Below are positions 54,643 to 64,000 of a DNA stretch of 64,000 nucleotides, one piece after another. Position 1 is the stretch's first letter; every line of letters starts with the position of its first letter. Under the pieces are notes generated by a model. It did no database searches. It saw only the letters and a list, made by a program, of their open reading frames with translations, and had not been told where the DNA came from. The position numbers were made by a program, and so were the translations under genes. This DNA comes from Diphasiastrum complanatum (taxonomy: Eukaryota; Streptophyta; Lycopodiopsida; Lycopodiales; Lycopodiaceae): positions 1-64,000 of the forward strand of contig MU832657.1 in the NCBI GenBank assembly GCA_029204225.1. Direction: 5' to 3'.

Positions 54643-55023
54643 CTAAGGTGAGAGGTGCTCTTGAAATAGCTTCGGCCTCATATCTCGGGGATTCATCAGA
54701 ATCAGCCAACAAATGGGTACATTCTTAAGCTCGCCCTCTGGTTTGAACATAGAGTTGTTGGCTAACTTCAGGGCTATCAAGGTAGCTGGTTCTAAAGTGA
54801 AGCCGAGTTGGTCTGAAAGTTCTAGACTTACAATATTAAATGCTGACCATGCATCAACTATGCCCTCTAAAATGACTAGACCATCTATCAATACATCTAC
54901 CTTAGAACAATAGCGATCTAACGACTCTGCATCTACTTTCCCTATTGTAGGTGGTTCTAGTACAGTTTTGGTTGTGGGTGGTCTCATCAATCGTTTGACT
55001 GTACATTTAATAGTGGGTGACAA
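54643..55023 (-). pseudogene. Gypsy protease fragment, downstream half
   Basis: KVDVLIDGLVILEGIVDAWS, then SLELSDQLGFTLEPAT and NNSMFKPEGELKNVPI follow the plant gypsy retropepsin pattern. The active-site DGG/DSG is altered to IDGL. The other half lies beyond the copia insertion at 61,457-61,600 (minus), which reads WLEEVPRVRNPQTLVEAVEK and VISHASHLLEIGL. Confidence 0.65.
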
Positions 55024-55024
55024 C

Positions 55025-55679
55025 TGTGAAAAATACAGATCCTAAGTGGATCTAAACTCCAAGATCATTGGCTTGAATGCTTGCACTCCAAACTACATAA
55101 GCTAGGAATTGGCAACACATTCTATGCTACCTAGAATGCAAAGAACTTGATCAAAAAGCATTTATCACAAATGGAAACTTCCATAAACATCAAGTGCGGC
55201 CCAAAATAGCATTATACAGTCCATAATACATCAGCCTATCACTTTTGGAAAGCACCTAAGATCATACACAATAGCTTGAAGACAATACACACAACAATGC
55301 TCTCAATGGAGGAAGAAACAATGACAATGATCTATTGATCTCAATGAAGCATACAAAAGGTTTTTCTAACCTGTTCTCCACGACTTCCCTACTATTTATG
55401 GATGAGGAAGATGACTCTCTCTCCTCTCTCTAGAAGGTACTTGACCCTAGATATTCCCTATATAGGAAAAATAGCTAAAAATGGCTTATATGACCAAAAT
55501 ACATCAAAATGGTCTCATTTTGGAGGGTATGAAGTTTGACACTTCATCATACTGAAAAAATACAGTAAATAAAAACATTGTGGCCTGGTTCACACGTGTG
55601 AAACTCCAGAACCAAAACTATTTACAATTTTAGCCAATTTAGGCCTCAAACTAGCTAGGAAATGTTGACAATTTTCACA
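55025..55679 (-). repeat. Element C 3' LTR (655 bp)
   Basis: TGTGAAAAAT...TTTTCACA on the plus strand. CACACGTGTG at 55,591-55,600. Confidence 0.97.
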
Positions 55680-56817
55680 CTCCCTCTTCAACATTGGATG
55701 CTAGTTTCAACATAGTCTTTGAGCACATTCCAAGATTAGATCTATGCATTAAATATAGGTCCTTTCCCAATGGTTTGGTGAAGATATCAGCCACACACTC
55801 CTTTGAAGAGACATGTTGAAGCTCCACCTCTTTGGCAATGACTTGATCTCTCACAAAATGGTGAGCAATCTCAATGTGCTTGCTCCTTGCATGAAAAACA
55901 GGATTGCTTGCCAAGCTTTGGGCTGAAAGGTTATCACAAAGTATGATTGGAGTCTTCTCTGGTTCCAGCAAGTGAAGATCCAATAACATCCTCTTGATCC
56001 AAAGAATCTCCTTGGTGCATGTTGTTAATGCCTTGTACTCGGCTTCGGTGGAAGATAGAGAGATAGTTGGTTGCTTCTTTGATAGCCATGAGACCACTCC
56101 ATCTCCAAGATAGATTGCAAAGGCACTTGTTGACTTCCTATCCATTTGATCACCTGCAAAATCTGAATCTGAAAATCCACAAAGGTTAGGTGTAGTACCT
56201 CCATACAAGATGCCAAAATCTCTAGATCCCGAGATGTATCTAAGTACTCTCTTTCCTAGCTTCCAATGAGCCTCACTAGGATCTTGCATAAATTGACTTA
56301 GTTTACCAACCACAAAGCTTAGATCAGGTCTTGTGATGGTTAACCATATAAGAGATCCTATTAGCTTTCTATAGAGAGTAATGTCCTTGAAGGATCTTTC
56401 ATTACTTCTTGTAGTTAGCTTTACATTTGATTCCATAGGAGTAGAAACAACTTTACAATCTTCCATATGAAACCTTTTTAGAATAGAGTTAACATACTTT
56501 TCTTGACATATGAATGTAGATTTAGAAGTTCTAATAATCTCTATTCCTAAGATATAATGAAGTTTACCAAGATCTTGAATTTCAAACTCTCTTTTGAGTG
56601 CCATCTTGATTTCATCTATATCTAGATTGTTACCACCACTTAAGATAATGTCATCAACATAGATCAAAAGTAAAGTGATATCATTTTCATTCAATCTAAA
56701 GTAGAGAGAATGATCATACTCACTCATAACAAAGTTTTGAGAAAGTAAGAAGGAATTGAGCTTAGCATACCAACTCCTTGGTGCTTTAGCCCATACAAAC
56801 TCTTTTGGAGATAGCAC
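55675..56817 (-). CDS. Copia RT C-terminal part and RNase H (element C)
   Basis: A 380-residue open frame continuing Pol after the frame disruption near 56,780-56,800. APRSWYAKLNSFLLSQNF completes the RT fingers and palm. The catalytic YVDD is at residues 53-56, intact. RNase H landmarks are GFSDSDFAGDQMDRKSTSAF, TISLSSTEAEYKALTTCTKE, ILCDNLSAQSLASNPVFH and RSKHIEIAHHFVRD. It ends NVEEGV; the TGA stop is formed by the first bases of the 3' LTR. The first residues (MLSPKEFV) are out of frame and not part of the real protein. All visible catalytic positions are kept. Confidence 0.9.
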   Translation of the reverse strand: MLSPKEFVWAKAPRSWYAKLNSFLLSQNFVMSEYDHSLYFRLNENDITLLLIYVDDIILSGGNNLDIDEIKMALKREFEIQDLGKLHYILGIEIIRTSKSTFICQEKYVNSILKRFHMEDCKVVSTPMESNVKLTTRSNERSFKDITLYRKLIGSLIWLTITRPDLSFVVGKLSQFMQDPSEAHWKLGKRVLRYISGSRDFGILYGGTTPNLCGFSDSDFAGDQMDRKSTSAFAIYLGDGVVSWLSKKQPTISLSSTEAEYKALTTCTKEILWIKRMLLDLHLLEPEKTPIILCDNLSAQSLASNPVFHARSKHIEIAHHFVRDQVIAKEVELQHVSSKECVADIFTKPLGKDLYLMHRSNLGMCSKTMLKLASNVEEGV

Positions 56818-59624
56818 ACATGATTAGGCTCATCATGTGAAACATAGCCCTCGGGTTGCTCCATGTAAATATCTTCTTCAAGATCACCATTCAAGAAGGC
56901 ATTAGTAACATCCATTTGCCACATATCCCAATCATAAAGAGTTGCAAGAGAGATTAGGATTCGAATAGTTACCATCTTTGCCACGGGTGCAAAGGTCTCA
57001 TCATAGTCAATACCATATTCTTGAGCATACCCCTTTGCCACCAACCTTGCCTTGTACTTGTTGATTGATCCATCTTGATTTGTCTTGATCTTGAAGATCC
57101 ACTTACAACCAATTGCCTTCTTGTCCTTTGGAAGCTTTACCAACCTCCATGTGTTGCTTTTGATGAGTGCTTGATGCTCATGATCCATGGCTTGGATCCA
57201 TTCCTTATTTTGAATTGCTTCACCTACACAAGTTGGTTCATCAAAAGAGGTAAGAAAAGCAAAGTTAGAGTTGTCCACCACTTGCTTTCCTTTTTCATCA
57301 TAGGTTAGCCTTGATGGCTTAGCCCTTTGCCTTTGAGTCTTCCTTGAAGTTTGCTTTGGAGTGGCATATCCATCTTCATCCAAGACATCTTGCACATCAT
57401 GATGATTAGTAGGCACATCAACATCAACATCAACATCATTGGAAACATTCTCTTCATGAAAGATGACATCCCTACTTATGACAACTTTCTTTGTAGAAGG
57501 AATGTACACTTTGTAAGCCTTGCTTACTTCACTATAGCCAACAAACACACCCTTCTTTGATGAAGGATCTTCTTTAGTTCTATCATCAAGTGTGATATTG
57601 ACAAAACATGTACATCCAAAGATCCTACAATGCTTGACACTCGGCCTTCTACCATAAAGAACCTCATGAGGATTTTTACCATCCAAGGAAGCACTTGTCC
57701 ATCTATTACATAGATAGTTAGCACATGCTAAAGCTTCCCCCCAAAAAGACTTAGCAAGATTAGCATGTAGTCTCATTGCCTTGGCACATTCACAAAGGGT
57801 TCTATTCTTCCTCTCGGCCACTCCATTCTGTTGTGGAGTCCTAGGACTAGACATCTCCCTCTTAATCCCATGTGCTATACAAAAGTCTTTGAACCTATTT
57901 GAGGTGTATTCCCCTCCATTATCAGATCTTAAGCATTTGATCTTTGTATTGAATTGGTTTTCCATTTCATTCTTGAACTTGACAAATGCAGCAAACACTT
58001 CATCCTTACTTTTAAGAAGATAGATCCAAGTATACCTACTAAAGTCATCAATGAAAGTTGCATACATCTTTGCCCCACCATTGCTAGTTGTACTAGAAGA
58101 ATGAATATCAGAATGCACAAGTTGAAAAGCTTCTTTAGATCTAGAAGTAGATCTAGAATAAGCAAGTCTATGAGATTTGGACAAGGCACAATGTTCACAA
58201 ACACTATTGTTTGCAACAAGACTTTTAGGGAGACCAAGAACAAGCTCTTTCTTTGCCATTACCTCCAAAGATTTGAAGTTGGGATGGCCCAACCTCTTGT
58301 GCCAAACTTCTTGGTTTGTCAATTGCTCCCTAGCCATACATCCTTCATGATTAGAGATCACACATGCATCAAGCTTGAAAAGTTTACCATGCCTCCTACC
58401 TTGAGCAATCAAGGATCCACATTTACTTATCAAACATGCATCTCCAATGAACTCCACATCAAGTCCTTTGTCAATCATTTGACTTACACTAAGCAAATTC
58501 TTAGTGATTGAAGGAATGTACAAAACATTTTCAAGATTTGCTTTCCTATTTGTTGAAAGGGAAATAGGAATAGTGCCTATGCCTTTGATGTCACATTGAC
58601 CATCATTTGCAGTGTAGATGATGTTGCCTTCTCCCTCATAAGACAATAAGGATGTAAAGTATTCCTTATGTCTTGTCATGTGAGATGAGGCTCCACTATC
58701 AATCCACCAAGGATCATTATCATCTATGTTGGCTAACAAACTTGAAGTCATAACAAGTGATTCACATGTGTTATGTTCTTCCTCATCTATTGTAAGATTT
58801 CCTTGCCTCTCTCCTTGCTCTCTTTTCTTCTTATAACATTCATTTGCAAAATGACCTTTTATCCCACAATAAAAGCAATTGAACTTTGACTTATTGTTCT
58901 TAGTAGAAGAGGAAGAGGAAGAGTGATCATCATGATCAAAGTTACCACCTTTGGACCATTTCCCTTTGCCTTTACCTTTGCCCTTGAATTTGCCTTTTGT
59001 GAAGAAAGCCTCTTCACCTCCACCTTGCAAGGATGCACCATCAAGCTTTGATTGCAACCTATGTTCTTCAGCCAATAAGATTTCTTGCAAGTCAACCACA
59101 CTTGGCAAGACTCTTTGAATGGCAAAACTTTGCACAAGGTTAGCATGTTCATTTAGCAAACCATTCAACATAACTTGGACTATTTCACCATCTTTTATGT
59201 TCTCATCAATGCATGCTAAATCATCACTTAGGGACTTAACTCTCAAGATAAATGCATGAGCACTTTCACCCTCTCTTTGCCTACTAGAAAATATTTGTCT
59301 CCTTAGGGTCAATACCCTAGATGTGGACTTTGATTCAAAGAGCTTCTTTAAGGCATTCCATGCCTCACTTGCACTTTGACACTTTCCAACTTCCTTGAGA
59401 AGTTCATTTGTAACATTCATTTTAATGATATGAAGAGCCCTTTTGGCCTTCTTATCAAACCTTTGTTGCTCTTGAAGTGTGAGAGGTCTCTCTTCAATTT
59501 CTGCAACTATGTCCATGAGTTCATTCAACTCAAGTAAGGACTCCATCCTCACTTTCCAAGTAGAGTAGTTTGATGAACTCAACCTTTCACTAGACTCTAG
59601 CATGATCCCACCATTGGAAGCCAT
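56724..59624 (-). CDS. Copia Gag-protease-integrase-RT polyprotein (element C)
   Basis: A 966-residue frame starting MASNGGIMLESSERLSSSNY. Gag occupies about 1-280 with zinc knuckle CFYCGIKGHFANEC at 250-263. The protease site DSGASSHM is at 309-316. The GAG_pre-integrase HKRLGHPNF is at 442-450. Integrase catalytic residues are D506 (HSDIH), D568 (RSDNGG) and E604 (GVAERKNR). RT begins near TWRLVKLPKDKKAIGCKWIF and includes QMDVTNAFLNGDLEEDIYM. After KSLYGLKHQ the frame departs from the family pattern by a small indel, and the last about 15 residues are out of frame; RT and RNase H continue in the frame at 55,675-56,817. The lesion and the LTR similarity indicate a young, recently inactivated copy. 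Confidence 0.95.
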   Translation of the reverse strand: MASNGGIMLESSERLSSSNYSTWKVRMESLLELNELMDIVAEIEERPLTLQEQQRFDKKAKRALHIIKMNVTNELLKEVGKCQSASEAWNALKKLFESKSTSRVLTLRRQIFSSRQREGESAHAFILRVKSLSDDLACIDENIKDGEIVQVMLNGLLNEHANLVQSFAIQRVLPSVVDLQEILLAEEHRLQSKLDGASLQGGGEEAFFTKGKFKGKGKGKGKWSKGGNFDHDDHSSSSSSTKNNKSKFNCFYCGIKGHFANECYKKKREQGERQGNLTIDEEEHNTCESLVMTSSLLANIDDNDPWWIDSGASSHMTRHKEYFTSLLSYEGEGNIIYTANDGQCDIKGIGTIPISLSTNRKANLENVLYIPSITKNLLSVSQMIDKGLDVEFIGDACLISKCGSLIAQGRRHGKLFKLDACVISNHEGCMAREQLTNQEVWHKRLGHPNFKSLEVMAKKELVLGLPKSLVANNSVCEHCALSKSHRLAYSRSTSRSKEAFQLVHSDIHSSSTTSNGGAKMYATFIDDFSRYTWIYLLKSKDEVFAAFVKFKNEMENQFNTKIKCLRSDNGGEYTSNRFKDFCIAHGIKREMSSPRTPQQNGVAERKNRTLCECAKAMRLHANLAKSFWGEALACANYLCNRWTSASLDGKNPHEVLYGRRPSVKHCRIFGCTCFVNITLDDRTKEDPSSKKGVFVGYSEVSKAYKVYIPSTKKVVISRDVIFHEENVSNDVDVDVDVPTNHHDVQDVLDEDGYATPKQTSRKTQRQRAKPSRLTYDEKGKQVVDNSNFAFLTSFDEPTCVGEAIQNKEWIQAMDHEHQALIKSNTWRLVKLPKDKKAIGCKWIFKIKTNQDGSINKYKARLVAKGYAQEYGIDYDETFAPVAKMVTIRILISLATLYDWDMWQMDVTNAFLNGDLEEDIYMEQPEGYVSHDEPNHVCYLQKSLYGLKHQGVGMLSSIPSYFLKTLL

Positions 59625-59636
59625 GATTCTAATGTT

Positions 59637-60784
59637 TCTTCAACTTTTAGGTTCTGTCCTAAAGCACTTAGCACTCACTTTTCTCTCAACAAATGATAGA
59701 TAAAGAGATCTATGAAGATTTAGGACCCTAAAACACTTCTATCTTGAACCTAGATGGTTTCCAAGCATAGAAAGGAAGATTGAAACACATGCAACACTTT
59801 GCACACACTAAGAATGGATTACAAAATCAAACCAACCTGAACACACTCTTGCTTAAGCTCTCAAACTTTCCAGCAAGTGACCAAATCAAGTTATGGTGTG
59901 AAGAGTTACTTGCATTCTTAGAAAATACCCAAAACTAGGATGCCAAGATTACCTAGTAATGAACAAACTTGATCAACATATGATCAACACACTAATATAT
60001 TGATTCAACCTGTAAAACCACATGTAAACCACACTTCTAAAAGTTTATAAACTCCAGCAAGTGATAAATACAAGATTTAGAGGTGAATGAATGAGCACAC
60101 TTAGTGAATCACAAGACTAGCTTCACTATCTTGTCAAATCTTGGTGTTTAGATGTAGATCTAAGATCACTTCACATGAGAATGTTCCTCAACCTGTTAAG
60201 AACCTGAAAACACACTTGCATAATGGTTAACACCTTCCAGCAAATGCTCCAATCAAATTACATAAGGAGAGTTACTTACATGCTCAACAAAGTACACCAA
60301 AATTTATGCCAAAATTGATGACAATCTTTACAATATGCTCTTCACAATGGAGCTTACAATATGTTCACCCAAAAAAGGGGATCTTTCATCCAAATGGGAG
60401 CTTTGCTCAGCCTTTAGGAGAATTACAACTCACTCAAAAGAGCATTTGTCATCCACTTAAGGAGAAGTTTCATCCACTTAAGGAGAGTGTTCATCCAAGA
60501 ATGGAGATTGTCAACAATAGGATTGAAAAGAACATTGTTAGTATTGAATATGCACAAGCCTCACAATCACAAATGATTAGGTGTTATGATCTGATCCAAA
60601 ATAGTTTCTTTTCAGCCTCTGATCTTCAATAGACCTGAAATATGCTTTTGATCCACAAGTTCAACTCACAAAACAAAGGTTAGTAAGATTTGATCAACAA
60701 AGCAATGCAAAATCATGCTAGAACTTGATCAAACATCCAAATATCACCAAAAATGGAATACTTACTGTAAATAGAAGCCAACCA
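59637..60784 (-). other. Leader of element C
   Basis: About 1.15 kb between primer site and gag start, non-coding. At about 60,447-60,505 (plus strand) a TCATCCACTTAAGGAGA word is repeated in tandem. The plus-strand frame at 60,306-60,632 is antisense to the element and probably not a gene. Confidence 0.7.
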
Positions 60785-60796
60785 GCTCTGATACCA

Positions 60797-61451
60797 TGTG
60801 AAAAATACAGATCCTAAGTGGATCTAAACTCCAAGATCATTGGCTTGAATGCTTGCACTCCAAACTACATAAGCTAGGAATTGGCAACACATTCTATGCT
60901 ACCTAGAATGCAAAGAACTTGATCAAAAAGCATTTATCACAAATGGAAACTTCCATAAACATCAAGTGCGGCCCAAAATAGCATTACACAGTCCATAATA
61001 CATCAGCCTATCACTTTTGGAAAGCACCTAAGATCATACACAATAGCTTGAAGACAATACACACAACAATGCTCTCAATGGAGGAAGAAACAATGACAAT
61101 GATCTATTGATCTCAATGAAGCATACAAAAGGTTTCTCCAACCTGTTCTCCACGACTTCCCTACTATTTATGGATGAGGAAGATGACTCTCTCTCCTCTC
61201 TCTAGAAGGTACTTGACCCTAGATATTCCCTATATAGGAAAAATAGCTAAAAATGGCTTATATGACCAAAATACATCAAAATGGTCTCATTTTGAAGGGT
61301 ATGAAGTTTGACACTTCATCATACTGAAAAAATACAGTAAATAAAAACATTGTGGCCTGGTTCACACGTGTGAAACTCCAGAACCAAAACTATTTACAAT
61401 TTTAGCCAATTTAGGCCTCAAACTAGCTAGGAAATGTTGACAATTTTCACA
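60797..61451 (-). repeat. Element C 5' LTR (655 bp)
   Basis: Same length and ends as the 3' LTR. CCCTATATAGG at about 61,228-61,238 is TATA-like on the minus strand; CACACGTGTG is at about 61,363-61,372. Confidence 0.97.
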
Positions 61452-61607
61452 ACAACTGTGCTAGTTTCTAGAGCCCTATTTCCAATAGATGAGATGCATG
61501 GGAAATCACAATCTGTGCATCTTTTACCACGATCGCCTTTTCTACTGCCTCAACCAATGTCTGGGGGTTACGCACTCTAGGGACTTCTTCTAACCATTCT
61601 ACCTAGC

Positions 61608-61916
61608 ATGGATATGATTCTTTGTCTGCGGTGTACTTTCAATCCAAGTAAGATAGTAATGATCAAATATCAGGTGATGGTGATGGTGAAGATACGTGTT
61701 CCAACTGAACAAGCACACCAGATTCACGAGTCTACTAATATTTTATGGCACAGAAGACTATGTCATACAAATATGATGGCTCTATATAAAAAGGCCAGTC
61801 GGAACAGAGTATAAACTGACACAATCTTCAAAGATGCAAATAGTCTGAAGTCATGTGAAGCATGTAACAAAGGCAAGATGTCAAGAACACCCTTCACAAG
61901 AGACTCGTCAAGACAA
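61608..61916 (+). pseudogene. Copia GAG_pre-integrase fragment
   Basis: STNILWHRRLCHTNMMALYK, then after a stop KDANSLKSCEACNKGKMSRT carries the His-His...Cys-Cys integrase zinc region. Cut off at 61,917 by the LTR of element D. Confidence 0.7.
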
Positions 61917-62179
61917 TGTTAGAAATCAATGATAGACTTCATTGTTACTGTTTATGAGATACATTAATGTTGACAATTGTGACCAGCTGTCATTAGCTGT
62001 AGGCTAGTCTATTAGTCTACTCATAGGTTTTCTCTCTCTATCAAGGGTTTAGGGTTTATTTGTACATTTTACATTCTGTATGAGTCAGTGTGATAGAGTG
62101 ACAGTGCGTGTTCTTCTTCCGCCTTCTTGTGGTGATTGCTTATGGTGAATGTTTGATGTTGCATATCTAATTCTTGACA
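61917..62179 (+). repeat. Copia element D 5' LTR (263 bp)
   Basis: It begins TGTTAGAAATC and ends ATTCTTGACA, followed directly by the primer site TGGTATCAGAGC (62,180-62,191). The 3' LTR would lie beyond the window. Confidence 0.8.
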
Positions 62180-62191
62180 TGGTATCAGAGC

Positions 62192-63142
62192 AGCAACAGT
62201 CCTGCATGCCTGATAAGTGGATAGAACTTGTCACAGGCTCCGCAACGAAGTGAGAAAGTCCTTCACAAGAGGTGAAAGCTTGGAGAGATAAAAATGGCTG
62301 GAAGAAATCCTTCTTCGGTGTATTTTGTAGGTTTGGAGCTCAGAATCAGCAGTGGGGAACGAAGACACAGTCCCAGAGGCATCAGGAAGGCCAGGGCAGC
62401 ATCAAAAAAGTTGAAAATCTGTTGAGTGGAGAGATTTTTGCAATACTTCCTAGTTGTTCTGAAAGGCACAGTCCCGGAGGCATCCAAAAGGCCAGGGCAG
62501 CATCTGACAGATTGAAAATCTGTTGAGTGGGGGAGATTCTTACAGTACTTTCTAGTTGTTGTGGAAAGTGCTATTTGTGTGAGAGGTTTGCCAAGAAATC
62601 TCTCATTTGTCTGTTTGGAGTACCACAAATCACACTAGATAGTGTCTAGTACTGTCATTTAGAGTAAGGAAGCTTCATACTTTTCACATTAATGATCTCT
62701 GTCTTTTGAATGATCACACATTTTGAAATCTTTGCAAAGAGGAGGCGACGTAGCCGTTGTGCTGAAGTGGGAAATCTAGAATATTCTCTCTAAAAGTTGT
62801 TATATTCTCTCTACTTTTCATCTTGTCCGTACTAATATCGGATTGACGTGCCAGAGATAAAGAAAACCAAGAGCGGTTGTACATTTGCGCATCATACCAA
62901 TATCACATATCAGTACCATCATTGGAGCAACGCGTCAAAGGTAAAGAAAATCCACAACAATCGTCCATTCGCGCGTCATACTGATATCGCATATTTGTAC
63001 CAATATATGATCCACGCACGTGAGCTAAAGAGAATCCCGAGTAGTCGTGCACCCGCACGTTGTACCGATATCAGATGTCCAACCAAAAATTTACAGTTCC
63101 GAGGTGTGATAAATTTTGTGAGACAGACTCATCTATCCAGTA
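62192..63142 (+). other. Leader of element D with two tandem repeat blocks
   Basis: Block 1: two units of about 101 bp (from about 62,367 and 62,468), sharing CACAGTCCC(A/G)GAGGCATC, AAGGCCAGGGCAGCATC and GAAAATCTGTTGAGTGG. Block 2: three units of about 80 bp (about 62,842-63,085), sharing a GATATC-containing core such as TACCGATATCAGATG and TACTGATATCGCATA. Open frames here are artefacts. Confidence 0.7.
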
Positions 63143-64000
63143 ATGGCAACTCTAAGCGAGATTGTCCTTAATGAGTCAAGCAAATTGGAAGGTGCCGGCA
63201 ACTATGCAGTTTAGAAATTCAAGCTGAAGAACATTTTGATGGAAAAGGAGTTGTGGGAGATCATGACAGGTGAAGAGACAAGGTCAGTGATTGAAGAAGA
63301 TCAGCGGGCATTTGATAGGAGAAAACGGAAAGCCCAGAATGTCATCAACTTATCAGTTAGAGATGCAATTATTCCCTATATTTCAGATTCAGAAAGGACC
63401 AAAAGAAGTGTGAGATATATTGAAGGCATTGTTTGAAACAACAAATACATCTCGAATATTGTTTCTGAAGACGAAGTTGCATACATTGCGAATGGATGAT
63501 GGTGCAACTATTGCCGATCACATACTGAAGATCAAAGAGATCCGTGACCAATTAGCAGCAGTTGGAGAGCAAGTACAAGATCGTGAGATCGTGCAAGACA
63601 TTGAATAGTCTGAGTGAGTCACATCAGATGTTTGTGACGAGTATAGCCACAAGAGAAAATCTTCCAACCTATGAAGAACTAGGTGGATTGCTTTTGAAAG
63701 AAGAGCAACGTCAAGAGAACTTGAATCATCGTAACAGGAGCTATGATCAAGCTCTTGCAATTAGAGGATGAGGTGGAATATTTGGCCGTGGAAGGTATCA
63801 ATCGAGAGGAGGAAACTCAAGCCGATGATCATTTCAACAATTTCATGAGCAAGTCAATGATAATCTGAATCGAGGCAATTGGAATCAAGACCGAGGTCAA
63901 GGACGTGGCTATTCAAGACAAAATAAACCTGGAAATTGTAGGTACTGCAACAAACCTGGCCACTGGGAGCGTGAATGCTTCAAGAAACAGAAGGAGATGG
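63143..64000 (+). pseudogene. Copia element D gag, broken and cut by the window end
   Basis: It starts MATLSEIVLNESSKLEGAGN; TAG at 63,212 falls where copia Gag usually has Trp. It continues ELWEIMTGEETRSVIEEDQR, LFETTNTSRILFLKTKLHTL, IKEIRDQLAAVGEQVQDREI and ENLPTYEELGGLLLKEEQ. The zinc knuckle CRYCNKPGHWERECFKKQ is at about 63,940-63,990. A frameshift at about 63,600 and further stops break it. Pol would follow outside the window. Confidence 0.8.

Larger units (their letters stand above)
55025..61451 (-). mobile_element. Near-complete copia element C
   Basis: Both 655-bp LTRs are present (55,025-55,679 and 60,797-61,451), with four differences counted by eye. Primer site complement GCTCTGATACCA lies at 60,785-60,796, the PPT complement at 55,680-55,692, and TSD ACAAC at 55,020-55,024 and 61,452-61,456. 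The internal part encodes a full copia polyprotein with one frame disruption in RT. It is inserted in a gypsy gag-protease region. Confidence 0.97.

Noticed and set aside
60306-60632. Plus-strand 108-residue frame
   Set aside because: It is antisense to the leader of copia element C and contains a short tandem repeat; no independent support.

Overview
This is a repeat-dominated stretch of a land-plant nuclear genome, probably a vascular plant with a large, transposon-rich genome. The evidence is plant-type Ty1/copia and Ty3/gypsy retrotransposons with tRNA-iMet or tRNA-Asp primer sites, a CACTA element, two hAT (DUF659) remnants, GT-AG introns and long AT-rich intergenic DNA. The sequence does not fix the species. 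No bacterial, CRISPR or organellar features were seen.

Layout. 0-2.6 kb: LTRs and 3' ends of a chromodomain gypsy element arranged partly as a palindrome. 2.6-5.6 kb: degraded hAT-like DNA on the minus strand and degenerate tandem repeats. 6.6-14.5 kb: two phase-compatible exons of an unrecognised membrane-protein gene, about 7.5 kb apart. Between them lie a copia LTR with primer site, a decayed gypsy, a miniature LTR element (TRIM) inside that gypsy's integrase, and a hAT remnant. 15.3-19.4 kb: a copia LTR, leader and gag start joined to an inverted copia pol-gag. 18.6-31.7 kb: a tandem segmental duplication (two units of about 6.1 kb, 0.9 kb spacer), each carrying the same defective copia insertion; the second unit has a further internal inversion of about 0.8 kb. 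32-33.1 kb: copia fragment. 33.1-40.3 kb: Tat/Athila-like gypsy with extra, intron-like reading frames between pol and the 3' LTR. 40.3-43.3 kb: non-coding. 44.0-44.5 kb: a small two-exon host gene on the minus strand, possibly MEE59-like. 45.7-48.4 kb: CACTA element with Transposase_24-type exons and foldback subterminal repeats. 48.6-52.4 kb: copia gag-protease-integrase cut off against an inverted gypsy RT/gag. 52.7-53.5 kb: minisatellite with higher-order structure. 54.6-61.6 kb: gypsy protease fragment split by a young, almost intact copia element (655-bp LTRs, TSD ACAAC). 61.6-64 kb: copia fragment abutting another copia element that runs off the window.

Most interesting is the TRIM at 11,028-11,395. 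Its left LTR contains a near-complete tRNA-like cloverleaf with both Pol III promoter boxes, it has a perfect 5-bp target duplication (ACTTT), and a hairpin lies just after its primer binding site. The near-full-length copia at 55-61 kb is the likeliest source of enzymes for the defective copia relatives, though that is inference. Many in-frame stops look like C-to-T decay (CAG to TAG, CGA to TGA), as expected of methylated, silenced elements.
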